This document shows positions 28,538 to 38,374 of a stretch of DNA of 64,000 nt, piece by piece. The translations under genes were made by a program, and so were the position numbers. Each line of letters starts with the position of its first letter. Positions within the stretch are counted from its first letter, which is position 1. The stretch covers positions 310,001-374,000 of the forward strand of contig NC_003070.9 of the NCBI RefSeq assembly GCF_000001735.4, given 5' to 3'. Below the pieces are notes generated by a model. That model had not been told where the DNA came from. It saw nothing but the letters and a program-made list of their open reading frames with translations, and searched no databases. This DNA comes from Arabidopsis thaliana. Lineage: Eukaryota > Streptophyta > Magnoliopsida > Brassicales > Brassicaceae.

Positions 28538-29905
28538 ATGGGAATTTATAGCTGCAGCGCAGTGTTGAGCTTCGGCTTGAAATGTCCATTAGTTATTGCA
28601 AGGCATAGGCTTTACCATCGCATGTTTAGACGAAACCCATTACTTGTAGAATCCCATCTTAATAGGCTCTGTAGTTGCAAATGTAATGCGAGTCTGGCCA
28701 TTGGCGAAGTTGTGGAGAAGGAAGATGCAGAGCAAAGCCGTAGTTTTAATTGGGCTGATGTTGGTCTGAATCTGACAGAAGAACAAGACGAGGCAATCAC
28801 TCGGATTCCTATTAAGATGTCAAAACGTTGTCAAGCGCTTATGCGGCAAATTATTTGCTTCTCCCCCGAAAAGGGAAGCTTTTGCGATTTGTTGGGTGCT
28901 TGGCTTAGGAGGATGAACCCCATTAGAGCTGACTGGCTTTCTATTCTTAAAGAGTTGAAGAATCTTGACTCTCCGTTTTATATCAAGGTACTTGCTTTCC
29001 TCCTTCCATGCTCGATTGATCTTTCATATGTATCTAACTCATGCTAATTTGCTATCCGAGTTTATCTATTGTCACCTTCTTGATTACGTTTAAATCATTC
29101 AGTCTTGTTACCTGCATCTCCTTAGGTGGCTGAATTTTCGCTGCTCCAAGATTCCTTTGAAGCGAATGCCCGTGATTATACCAAGATCATCCATTATTAT
29201 GGGAAGCTAAACCAAGTAGAAGACGCTGAAAGAACTCTTCTTTCCATGAAAAATCGAGGCTTTCTTATTGATCAGGTGACCCTTACTGCAATGGTTCAGT
29301 TGTACAGCAAGGCAGGCTGTCATAAATTGGCTGAAGAAACTTTCAACGAGATCAAATTGCTTGGGGAACCACTAGACTACCGATCCTATGGTTCAATGAT
29401 TATGGCCTACATCAGAGCTGGTGTCCCCGAGAAAGGAGAGTCTCTACTTAGAGAAATGGACTCCCAAGAGATATGTGCGGGAAGAGAGGTTTACAAGGCA
29501 TTGTTGAGAGATTACTCTATGGGCGGAGACGCGGAAGGAGCTAAGCGGGTTTTTGATGCAGTTCAAATTGCAGGTATTACTCCTGATGTAAAGCTATGTG
29601 GACTGCTCATAAACGCATACAGTGTCTCGGGTCAGAGCCAGAATGCTCGTTTGGCGTTTGAGAATATGAGAAAAGCGGGAATCAAAGCTACTGATAAGTG
29701 TGTGGCTCTTGTATTGGCTGCATATGAGAAGGAAGAAAAGCTAAATGAAGCGTTAGGATTCTTGGTAGAGCTTGAGAAAGACTCTATAATGTTAGGGAAA
29801 GAAGCTTCTGCTGTGTTGGCTCAGTGGTTTAAGAAGCTTGGTGTTGTTGAAGAAGTTGAATTACTTCTTAGGGAGTTTTCATCTAGCCAGTCTCAACCCC
29901 TCTAA
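28538..29905 (+). CDS. pentatricopeptide repeat protein, P class (AT1G01970-like)
   Basis: RNA-binding PPR protein of 409 aa in two exons (28538-28987, 29126-29905). The N terminus, about 60 residues rich in Arg, Ser, Leu and Cys, looks like an organelle targeting peptide, but plastid versus mitochondrion cannot be told by eye. From about residue 160 there are five to six degenerate P-type PPR motifs (for example YTKIIHYYGKLNQVEDAE, RSYGSMIMAYIRAGVPEKG, KLCGLLINAYSVSGQSQNA). No E, DYW or SMR domain follows, so an editing role is unlikely. The frame is open upstream through TTG at 28526, but the first ATG is 28538. Confidence 0.93.
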
Positions 29906-30373
29906 CATTGTGGGCTTTTTTCATCATGCTTGAAGCCTCTTTCTTGCAGTGCGTATTGTTTTTTCTGTCCGCCAAAACAGCACTGATTTTCTTATTTGCA
30001 TTTTGTACGTATATATTACTCCTAAATGTTCTGAACTTTAATGTATACAGATTTCATTGCCAAAAAATTTGCTGATACTTAGATCCAACTTAATTAGAAC
30101 GAACCGAATCAAATTGCAATTGTAAGACTAGACTTATTCAAAACTAAACACGGAAAATTACGTGTTGTGTTGTGTATAATCTTGTTTTATATAGATGCAT
30201 GCCAGTTCTTGTATTTCTTGCAATTTGTGCAGTCAAATTTTCTGACTTGGTTGTTCTGAATAAATTAGCTAGGAAAAAAATGATCCCAAGGCAGCCTGGG
30301 ATTTAAAACTATTTTGGTCATTTGCCAAAGAAAAAAAAAGCAAGAGAAGATCTCCCCACTCTTGCTACCAAAC
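29906..30373. other. convergent intergenic region PPR / BBE1
   Basis: 468 bp, AT-rich, two 3' UTRs. Nothing else recognised. Confidence 0.6.
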
Positions 30374-31999
30374 CTAACTCGAGGATGGCTTGGTAGGCAA
30401 GGTAGGTATACTTTGTTCATCTCTGAAAAAGTTTTCTGGATCCACGGCTGTTTTGACTTTGACCAACCGATCAAAATTCTCTCCGAAATACTTTCTCCCG
30501 TAAACCTCAGCTTCTCTGTAACTGTTTGGGCCATGGCTGTTGATCCCGATATCAAGATCCCTGTAGTTGAGATACGTGTGTCTTGGATTCTTGGTCACGA
30601 AAGGAGCCATGTAGCTGTAGAAGCTTCTCGTCTTTTCCATGAAACTGCTTTCAACATCAGTGCCCGGGTCTTTCCAGTTCATCGAATGCTGGACCTTGAA
30701 AAGCCTCTTCCTGTGTGGGAACGGAGTCGCCGTCGTAGCAACTTCGCTCATTTTCCCTCCGTATGGATTGAACACTAGCCCTAGCTTCCCAGCCTCCATC
30801 AACTTCTTACACAAGAAATCTAAACCGTCTTTGCTGATCTCTTTCTCCACGTAATCCGATTTTCTTTTCAAGAAAGACGCCGAATCCGGATTTCGATCCA
30901 GCAGGATCTCCGGTTTAATCACCGTGGCGTTGTCGTTGTTGGCCCACCACATCACCGACTGTATCCACGTCATCTCCGTGCAATTCTCCGGCTTCAGACC
31001 AAGCTCGGGGAACTCCTTGGTCAGCAGAGACATGAGATCGCTCTGTTTTCCCAAGAACAGAGCAACTACCGACGCGCGAACCGTCTGAGTCGTGTTCCGG
31101 GTCACTGGCTGCAACATTAGCCTCATGAAGAGATCCGGGCTGGTCTTGGGAGCAACAAACTGCCATTTATGGACCATGTCAAGTGCGTTTTCTACTAGGG
31201 TCTTCTCCACTCTGAAAACAGTCACCCTCGGAGGAACAGGCACGAGTTTGATCTTGAAAGATAAGATCACGCCGAAGCTCGCACCACCACCGCCTCCAAT
31301 CGCCCAAAACAAATCCTCTCCCATCGATTTACGATCGAGAATCCGTCCGTTCACGTCTACGATTTTGGCGTCCGTGACGTAGTCCACGGAAAGTCCGTAT
31401 TTTCTGATCATGTTGCCGTAGCCCCCGCCGCTAATGTGACCTCCAGCGCCTACTGTGGGACAAACACCGGCGGGAAATCCGTGAGTGCCGTGAGTTTTGC
31501 TGCTCTGCCAAATGTTGTAATAAACTTCGCCGAGAGTAGCGCCGGCTCCAACCCAAGCAGAGCCGCCGTCGTCGGACATATCGACGGTAATGTTACGGAG
31601 ATAGGACATGTCGAGGACGAAGAAAGGGCGGTTAGAGATGTAGGAAACGCCGTCGTAGTCATGGCCGCCGCTGCGAGTCTTGAGCTGGAAGTTGAGAGAT
31701 TTGGTGCAGAGGACGGTGGCCTGGACGTGGCACTCAGAACGCGCCGCGATAACGAGCAGAGGTTTGGGGGACGTGGAAGTGTTGAAACGAGCGTTACGGA
31801 TGTAGGCACGTAGGGTTGGAGTGAAGCTGGCACTGCTTTGAGGCAGAACGACGTCGCATAACTTCTCAGGAGGAGCACCTGTTTGATTGCTGAAACATTG
31901 GAGAAAGCTTTCATATATAGATGTGTTGGGCGGAGCGGTGGCAAGAGAACTCGAAACAAGAGACGATACTATGAGAAAAACCAAACAAGAGAGCTTCAT
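30374..31999 (-). CDS. BBE1: berberine bridge enzyme-like FAD oxidoreductase BBE1
   Basis: Secreted flavoprotein of the BBE-like family (AT1G01980), intronless, 541 aa. Seen: signal peptide (MKLSCLVFLIVSSLVSSSLA), FAD-binding PCMH domain with RSGGHDYDG (His113) and GVCPTVGAGGHISGGG (Cys180), the two residues that together bind FAD covalently in this family, and a C-terminal BBE domain with YLNYRDLDIG and YFGENFDRLVKVK. The Cys at the second site means the bicovalent form. Related enzymes oxidise monolignols, oligosaccharides or alkaloid precursors; the substrate cannot be told from sequence. Eight or more NxS/T sites fit secretion to the apoplast or vacuole. The start is fixed by the signal peptide. 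Confidence 0.95.
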   Translation of the reverse strand: MKLSCLVFLIVSSLVSSSLATAPPNTSIYESFLQCFSNQTGAPPEKLCDVVLPQSSASFTPTLRAYIRNARFNTSTSPKPLLVIAARSECHVQATVLCTKSLNFQLKTRSGGHDYDGVSYISNRPFFVLDMSYLRNITVDMSDDGGSAWVGAGATLGEVYYNIWQSSKTHGTHGFPAGVCPTVGAGGHISGGGYGNMIRKYGLSVDYVTDAKIVDVNGRILDRKSMGEDLFWAIGGGGGASFGVILSFKIKLVPVPPRVTVFRVEKTLVENALDMVHKWQFVAPKTSPDLFMRLMLQPVTRNTTQTVRASVVALFLGKQSDLMSLLTKEFPELGLKPENCTEMTWIQSVMWWANNDNATVIKPEILLDRNPDSASFLKRKSDYVEKEISKDGLDFLCKKLMEAGKLGLVFNPYGGKMSEVATTATPFPHRKRLFKVQHSMNWKDPGTDVESSFMEKTRSFYSYMAPFVTKNPRHTYLNYRDLDIGINSHGPNSYREAEVYGRKYFGENFDRLVKVKTAVDPENFFRDEQSIPTLPTKPSSS

Positions 32000-32074
32000 T
32001 TCTTTTTAACATGAAACTCCCTTGTTCCCCCTTTTTTTTGTTTTGTTTTTTCCGTTGTATTAATACTCTTTTAG

Positions 32075-32082
32075 TATTTATA
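32075..32082 (-). promoter_or_regulatory. putative TATA box of BBE1
   Basis: Reads TATAAATA on the minus strand, about 75 bp before the BBE1 ATG, a textbook sequence at a plausible distance. Confidence 0.55.
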
Positions 32083-32919
32083 GTAGTAGTAGATTCTTTC
32101 TGAATTCAGTTATAGTTCCTATCCATAGATAGTCATTTATTATGATCTATCGATTGACAGTTAAAGCGTGAAGTACGGGCTTCTTAAATATCTTCCTGGT
32201 TCAGCTATTCAACTCTTCATAAAATCAAGTTTAAATATAGAGAATGAAACGCCTATTTTGCTATTTCTTTACCAATGGGATAGTTTTGTCAACAAAGATA
32301 GCCCGTTGACCAAAATAATAAAATACTCTTCACTAATTAAATATGGGATAGTTGTAGCGTAGCGACTAGCGAGAGCCTGCACTTGGGCCAAGCCCATGAA
32401 GCATTAGCTTTCGTCTGTTTATATTTTATAAAAAGGATTCGGCCTTTTACTTGTGACTGTTTCTTTGGTCTAGTGGTATAAGATATGCACATCTTTATTC
32501 AACCAACCCTAGCCTTATCTGCAAGGATGAATAACTCTCTCTTTTTTTCGTTTTTCTTTAACCAAAACAACGAAATAACACACAAAAAAAGTATTATACT
32601 TAGTTAAATTTTGAAAAGGATTAAGAAAATATTGAAAACGTGTTAGTAAAACATATGTAAATAGCTTTTGAATAATACATAACAGTTTTAATTTTTTGTA
32701 TGAAAAATATGTAAATCGGCACTTTTTTTCTTCGATTGTGGCCTACGAATACTCAGAGCCGGTTTTGAGAGTAGCCTGAGCTTTTTTTTTTACCGAATAT
32801 ACAAGGGCCAAAGCATAATGTATCAAATTTGCGAAATGTATTATGTGGGCATGTGGCAAAAACAGATACATTTTTTGCAAAATAATTAAAGGCTGACCAA
32901 AATAACGTAAATAAAAAAA

Positions 32920-33005
32920 CTCCAAGGCTACACACAAGAGTAATTGTCCACTTACATATGAAACAGCAACTCCAAGGATACACACAAGAGTAATTGTCCA
33001 CTTAC
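32920..33005. repeat. 36-bp direct duplication, 50-bp period
   Basis: The stretch from 32920 to 32955 recurs at 32970 to 33005 with one substitution (GGCTA versus GGATA). The 14 bases between the copies are not repeated. A recent local duplication; not flanked by terminal repeats. Confidence 0.85.
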
Positions 33006-33461
33006 GTACAAACTGATGTTATGAATTATGGAAAAGCAAGCAATCTCCAAACTCTTTCCTCATACTCTCATGTTCAGAAAGAAGGAAGTTGTTTGGTTAG
33101 GTCATTTGTACACAAGTAATCAGACTGGACGTAGCTGGAAACAAAGTATATGGCCTACTATATCACATAAGAAGAAACTGTTTGGTTGTTTTCTATCTTT
33201 TGGCAAGAAGAACACCCAGAGATGGAATCCAGTTGGGAATCTAAATCATAATTAAGCACCTCTATTAACGGTCTGCAAATGCTCATAAGCATCCGATTCA
33301 TCTTAGGGAACAAACAATGTAACTGTTGTTGTTTCAAAACAAGACTGGAGAGTTTAATTACCACCTATTTACCATCCTAGAGATAGATAGAACCAAAACA
33401 TAATGAACTTTGTTTGGTAAACAAAACAGCTGCACCTTAATGAATGACGTGAACATGTTCC

Positions 33462-34199
33462 CTAATAAGTATCTCCTCCTCCTCCTCCTTGGTCGTGGTC
33501 GTCGTGAAACTCTTTGAGGACATTGAGAATCTGAGCTTCCATTCTCCTGACACGAGCAAGCAATCGGTTGCAGGATCTGAGGTAACCCTTGACGTTGTCC
33601 TTTTGGCATTTATCAATGTAAACCTCCATGTCCCTGAGAATCTCCATGAGCTCATCAACCACCTGAGAATACTCCATGACCCGACCAGGGTCTCTCTCAA
33701 CCACCTCCTCCAATTCTCTCCTGGCAGTTTCTAACCACTCGGCGGATAAACGAATCCGGGCTTTCAAGGAGTCGTAGCTGTCGGAGTCGAAAACGTCCAA
33801 GAGTTTCAAGACGGTACCTGGCTTGATTTTGTAGAAGTGAAGAGCTTTAACGTAACCAGGCTTGCTCTCCAAAGGAAGCTCTTTGATAGCGCCTTCTTCT
33901 TCCAAATCGAGGTGGAGATCAACGGGGGAGGTGATGATAGGAGGGTATTGGTGTAGACGGAAGAAGAACCAGGCGGAAGCAGCGACGGCGATGGTGGGGA
34001 TGATGAAGTGGCCGCCGCCGCCGAATTGAGGAAGGGGATGTTTAACAGGAGGAGAAGGAGGTTCAGAGGAGGAGGGAGAAGTGATGGCGAAGAGGGAGAT
34101 AGGGTTTTGAAGGCTTGAAGGTCTGTAATGGTGAAAGTGGGGGATGATGCTGTTGTGATGCATCTGGTTACAGTAATATGCTTTCACTAAACTCCCCAT
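33462..34199 (-). CDS. unknown conserved plant protein (AT1G01990-like)
   Basis: Single-exon gene for 245 aa, starting at the ATG at 34199 (the frame is open further to a TTG). The N-terminal 60 residues are rich in His, Pro and Ser; a glycine run is followed by a hydrophobic segment FIIPTIAVAASAWFFF, long enough for one membrane pass. The C-terminal half is acidic then helical, with heptad-like patterns (ARIRLSAEWLETARRELEEV, RLLARVRRMEAQILNVLKEF), and ends in a Gly-rich tail. No enzyme motif is seen. It may be a plastid or organelle membrane protein with a helical soluble domain; that is a guess. Site II motifs upstream suggest broad expression. Confidence 0.88.
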   Translation of the reverse strand: MGSLVKAYYCNQMHHNSIIPHFHHYRPSSLQNPISLFAITSPSSSEPPSPPVKHPLPQFGGGGHFIIPTIAVAASAWFFFRLHQYPPIITSPVDLHLDLEEEGAIKELPLESKPGYVKALHFYKIKPGTVLKLLDVFDSDSYDSLKARIRLSAEWLETARRELEEVVERDPGRVMEYSQVVDELMEILRDMEVYIDKCQKDNVKGYLRSCNRLLARVRRMEAQILNVLKEFHDDHDQGGGGGDTY

Positions 34200-36051
34200 T
34201 TCTCTCTTTCTCTGTTGTTGTTTCGACAAATTTTGATGAACCCTAAACCCCCAATTTCATCGAACCCATTTTCGATTTCGCCAACAGATTTCGCCCGTCG
34301 GAATACCTTTTTCTTCCTTCAAAGTTCTAAATTGGGCGACTGCGATTTTTGTTGATTAATCGGGAAAGAAATAAAAAAGAGAGTAGAGAAAGAATCTGAT
34401 TAATGGGCTCATCAAGCCCAGTTAAAATGTTAAAACTTAGGACACAAATTTTAGGCCTTTTAAAGCCCATTATTAAATCATTTAATACGTTTGGTTAACA
34501 TACATATGAGAGATGAGGAGACTAATTATTATTTACTTCTCATTCTCAAATGAGGTTTATCAACTTAATTACCAGTACCAAAATGTTTCTTGAAAGTGAG
34601 AAACATGCATCTCTCTTCTGTAATAAAGAGATACTACAAGAAGAAGGTCAAAACACATATAATAAACAAGGTCAACATGTGCAGTCTGCACCGACCTTAG
34701 TTTTACATCCTAATTATTATTAGTGATACTATGTGTTTTTTATTTCTTAATTCAACTTTGATTAAATCTATAATCTTAATCTAATTATTCTTTTGAGATA
34801 TGAACTTATTACGCTGAAACCAGTATCATGCAGCCCTACTAATTGGTATATGCATCTAATACAGTATTATCAGTACGTAATCACTAATGTTTTGTAATAT
34901 GGTAAAAAAATTATATAATCTCAATATCTCGAGAAATATTAACATTTGTTTACAAGAGTGTCTTTTGTCATTTCTTACATCACATGGGGGCCTTGGGCGG
35001 TTCCACGTTGTTTTTAGTATGTTTTCCTCATTTGTTTATTACACAGATTTTCTTAGTGGTTTTAGTAATAGCTGTTTTGTTCGATAACATAATAAATAGT
35101 ACTGTTATTATACTTAAATAATTTTTGGTTACTAAACTCAAGGTACGTGACGAAAAGAAATTAAAAAGGTAATGGACGTGTGGACGCGTGATTGATCATT
35201 GTTTAATTGCACGTATAGTATATAATTCATTAATTTGTCTTGAAGCCTACTCTTTTCCTTTCTTGCCCATGGGAATCTGAGCTTTCAGATTAAGTTTTAA
35301 CTCTTAATTTTTAATTTTTAATTTAATGATTTACTCCGTTGATGATGCTGTTCACATAATAACTAGAACCTACTAGTTAATGCTACAAAATGCAAACAAA
35401 ACAATTTCACATCGCGACACTCTTAATTAAAAAAGATTTATTACTTGATCCCCTTGATCCACAAGTTAATATAAGTAGTATTTCCTAAAGAAAGAAAATG
35501 ACAGTTAATGTGAATGACAGAATGAGTAAGTAAACCCCATTAAAAAGGGCCGATGATAGAAAAACACCGTGGAATTAAACGAGAGCACTAATCTCATTTA
35601 ATTAGTTACAGGTAAAAAGAGAGTCAACTAACTAATTAATGGTTAGATCTCTCTCTACTTCCCCTTGATTTGTTACAGTTTACTCTCTTCTTAACCATTT
35701 TTGAAATTTGAAAAGAAATTTTTTGATTGGACATTTTTTCTTTTAAAAAAAGAAATAATAAGATTGTTGATGTAGCCATAGAAACCGGGAGGCACAAAAA
35801 ACGGCAACCAAAGAAAGGAAAGGAAAGAAAGAAAACAAAAGGAGTCCAAGAAACCAGAAGATTGTCTCCCGACGCCATTATCCTTCACCCTCGGAGCTTT
35901 TCTTGAAGCAGGGATTCTTCTAATCATTAATCCCTACTTCTTTCTTTCTTTTTTGTTTGTTCTCCTTTGAGATCTATCTAGTACTAGTAGTAAAACCCCC
36001 TCCCCTCCATTGAATTTGAATTGAATTGAATCTCTGGGAATCAAATCTTTG
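34200..36051. promoter_or_regulatory. long divergent promoter region AT1G01990-like / GAE2
   Basis: 1.85 kb between opposite starts. Near the left gene are TGGGCT at 34404-34409 and AGCCCA at 34415-34420 and 34464-34469, plus a telo-box-like AACCCTAAACCCC just before the ATG. The rest is AT-rich and gene-free; the right end is the CT/GA-rich GAE2 5' UTR. Confidence 0.55.
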
Positions 36052-37356
36052 ATGTCGCATCTGGACGACATTCCTTCTACGCCTGGGAAATTCAAGATGA
36101 TGGATAAATCCCCCTTCTTCCTGCACCGTACTCGTTGGCAATCCTCCGTCGCCAAGCTTGCCTTTTGGTCCCTTGTCTTTTTCGGATTGCTCTTCATCTT
36201 CTTCTACCGATCTCCCATCTCCAATCCCGATTCCTCTCGCCGCTCTCTTCGCACCTACTCTTGGGGCGGTCCCGCCTGGGAGAAACGCGTCCGATCCTCC
36301 GCTCGTGTCCGCACCCGCAACGGCGTCTCCGTTCTCGTCACCGGGGCCGCCGGTTTCGTCGGGACTCACGTCTCTGCCGCTCTTAAACGACGCGGCGACG
36401 GCGTTCTAGGCCTCGACAACTTCAACGATTACTACGACACCTCTCTCAAGAGATCTCGACAAGCCCTCCTCGAGAGAAGCGGAGTGTTCATCGTTGAAGG
36501 AGACATCAACGATCTGTCTCTCCTCAAGAAGCTCTTCGAGGTCGTCCCTTTCACTCACGTCATGCATCTTGCCGCTCAAGCTGGTGTCAGATACGCCATG
36601 GAGAACCCCGGCTCCTACGTTCACAGCAACATCGCTGGTTTCGTTAACCTCCTCGAGGTCTGTAAATCCGCTAATCCTCAGCCGGCGATCGTGTGGGCAT
36701 CGTCTAGCTCCGTCTACGGTTTAAACACCAAAGTCCCCTTCTCTGAGAAAGACAGAACAGATCAGCCTGCGAGTCTCTACGCTGCGACCAAGAAAGCTGG
36801 AGAAGAGATTGCCCACACTTACAACCACATCTACGGGCTCTCTCTCACCGGCTTGAGGTTTTTCACGGTGTACGGGCCGTGGGGAAGACCTGACATGGCT
36901 TACTTCTTCTTCACCAGAGACATCCTCAAAGGGAAAGCTATTTCGATCTTCGAAGGAGCCAATCACGGAACAGTGGCTAGGGATTTCACATACATCGATG
37001 ACATAGTGAAAGGATGTTTGGGGGCTCTGGACACGGCGGAGAAGAGCACAGGGAGTGGTGGCAAGAAGCGGGGAGCGGCTCAGCTAAGGGTATTCAACCT
37101 GGGGAACACATCTCCGGTGCCGGTGACGGATCTTGTGAGTATATTGGAGAGATTGTTGAAAGTGAAAGCCAAGAGGAACATGATGAAGCTGCCGAGGAAT
37201 GGTGATGTGCCCTTCACACATGCTAATATCAGTTCGGCACAGAGAGAGTTTGGGTACAAACCAAGCACGGATTTGCAGACTGGTCTAAAGAAGTTTGTGA
37301 GATGGTATCTTGGTTACTACAAGCAGGGGGGAAAGAAAGTTGCTGCTGCTGCTTGA
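36052..37356 (+). CDS. GAE2: UDP-glucuronate 4-epimerase GAE2
   Basis: Golgi type II membrane enzyme (AT1G02000) converting UDP-glucuronate to UDP-galacturonate, the precursor of pectin. Intronless, 434 aa. Seen: cytosolic N terminus, membrane anchor at about residues 36-53 (LAFWSLVFFGLLFIFF), NAD-binding GxxGxxG at 98-104 (GAAGFVG), and the SDR catalytic pair Tyr243/Lys247 in YAATK. Length and ends match the GAE family. The ATG at 36052 is preceded in frame by a TTG that should not be used. The coding part is GC-richer than its flanks. Confidence 0.97.
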   Translation: MSHLDDIPSTPGKFKMMDKSPFFLHRTRWQSSVAKLAFWSLVFFGLLFIFFYRSPISNPDSSRRSLRTYSWGGPAWEKRVRSSARVRTRNGVSVLVTGAAGFVGTHVSAALKRRGDGVLGLDNFNDYYDTSLKRSRQALLERSGVFIVEGDINDLSLLKKLFEVVPFTHVMHLAAQAGVRYAMENPGSYVHSNIAGFVNLLEVCKSANPQPAIVWASSSSVYGLNTKVPFSEKDRTDQPASLYAATKKAGEEIAHTYNHIYGLSLTGLRFFTVYGPWGRPDMAYFFFTRDILKGKAISIFEGANHGTVARDFTYIDDIVKGCLGALDTAEKSTGSGGKKRGAAQLRVFNLGNTSPVPVTDLVSILERLLKVKAKRNMMKLPRNGDVPFTHANISSAQREFGYKPSTDLQTGLKKFVRWYLGYYKQGGKKVAAAA

Positions 37357-38045
37357 ATATTGATAATTCACAAGATTCTTTAGTGTATAGTGAGTGAGTG
37401 GATTGATACACACCATAAAGAAGAGACATGATTCATTCGAGATTATATATTCTTTACATTTGTATTCTGCTTTGTAATTTCGATCTCTTGAGTCGAATCT
37501 CTGATATTTATTTCATAGGAAGTTCACATTAATCTCTGTTATTCAACCGATGGAGCCAGAGAGAGTAATGAATATGATATATACATTATGCTATAAAGCT
37601 GAATTAGCAAAGCACAAAGTGAAACAAAGTGTGATTGAAGAAGAAAGAATGCAAATTAAGTAGTGAATAAGAAAAACTGCAGGCCTTGGGACTATCTGCA
37701 TAACTAAAATATATGGTTCAAATCCAATCCAATGAAGCATTTTACCAATAAATCTAATTCTAACTAAAGGATCAAATTCAAAGTTTTTCTTGTAAACAAA
37801 CATACGTAAAGGAGGTAAGCTTGGTACATGAGAAATAAAAATAATATTTAAGTTAGTGGTGAAGAAAGAAGGGAAGAAGAGCTAATTTGAGAAGAGAGAA
37901 AGGAAATCTATTAATAGTGTTAGTGTGTTCCCAATTTGTAAGCGGAGCCATACAAACAATTTGATGAATTGATGATGAAGATGAAAATGAAATCACTCCC
38001 CGTCTCCTCTTCATCTTCTTCTGAATTCGTACTGTTTGGTTACCA
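37357..38045. promoter_or_regulatory. GAE2 3' end and SEC1A promoter/leader
   Basis: 689 bp between same-strand genes. The last 80 bp carries several ATGs before the SEC1A start (see the upstream ORF). No other gene seen. Confidence 0.5.
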
Positions 38046-38374
38046 ATGTCGTTCTCCGATTCAGAGTCATCCTCTCACGGAGGAGGAGGAGGAGATTACA
38101 AGTTCTTTCGTCAGATCAGCCGCGATCGTAATCTCCATCTTAATTTCTGTATTTTGATATTTGGTTGTTGTTTGTGAAAAAAAGGCTAAAGGGGGATTTG
38201 GGTGGTTTCAGGATTGCTCCACGAGATGCTTGGATCTACCAAAACCGGGGATTCTAAAGCTTGGAAGGTCTCTCTTTCTCTCTGTTTCATATCTATTCGA
38301 ATACATTGATTCCTTTTGGATTTTGGAATTTGGATTTGGATTTGAGGGGATATATAAATACAAACTCTGCAGAT
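37972..38374 (+). other. overlapping upstream ORF of SEC1A
   Basis: ATG at 37972, 74 bp before the SEC1A ATG and in another frame. It has further in-frame ATGs (MMKMKMK...). In the spliced message it crosses the SEC1A start, continues through exons 1 and 2 (38127 joined to 38212) and stops in exon 3 at TAA just after 38373. It would reduce SEC1A translation if the leader includes 37972; the transcription start is not known here. A two-codon ORF (ATG AAT TGA) starts at 37964. Confidence 0.45.

Larger units (their letters stand above)
32000..33461. other. BBE1 promoter and region downstream of the AT1G01990-like gene
   Basis: About 1.46 kb, AT-rich. It contains a TATA box, a tRNA D-arm-like fragment and a 36-bp direct duplication (listed separately). 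No protein gene seen. Confidence 0.6.

Noticed and set aside
37711..37721. tRNA box B-like GGTTCAAATCC after GAE2
   Set aside because: No box A at the right distance and no acceptor or anticodon stem can be drawn.
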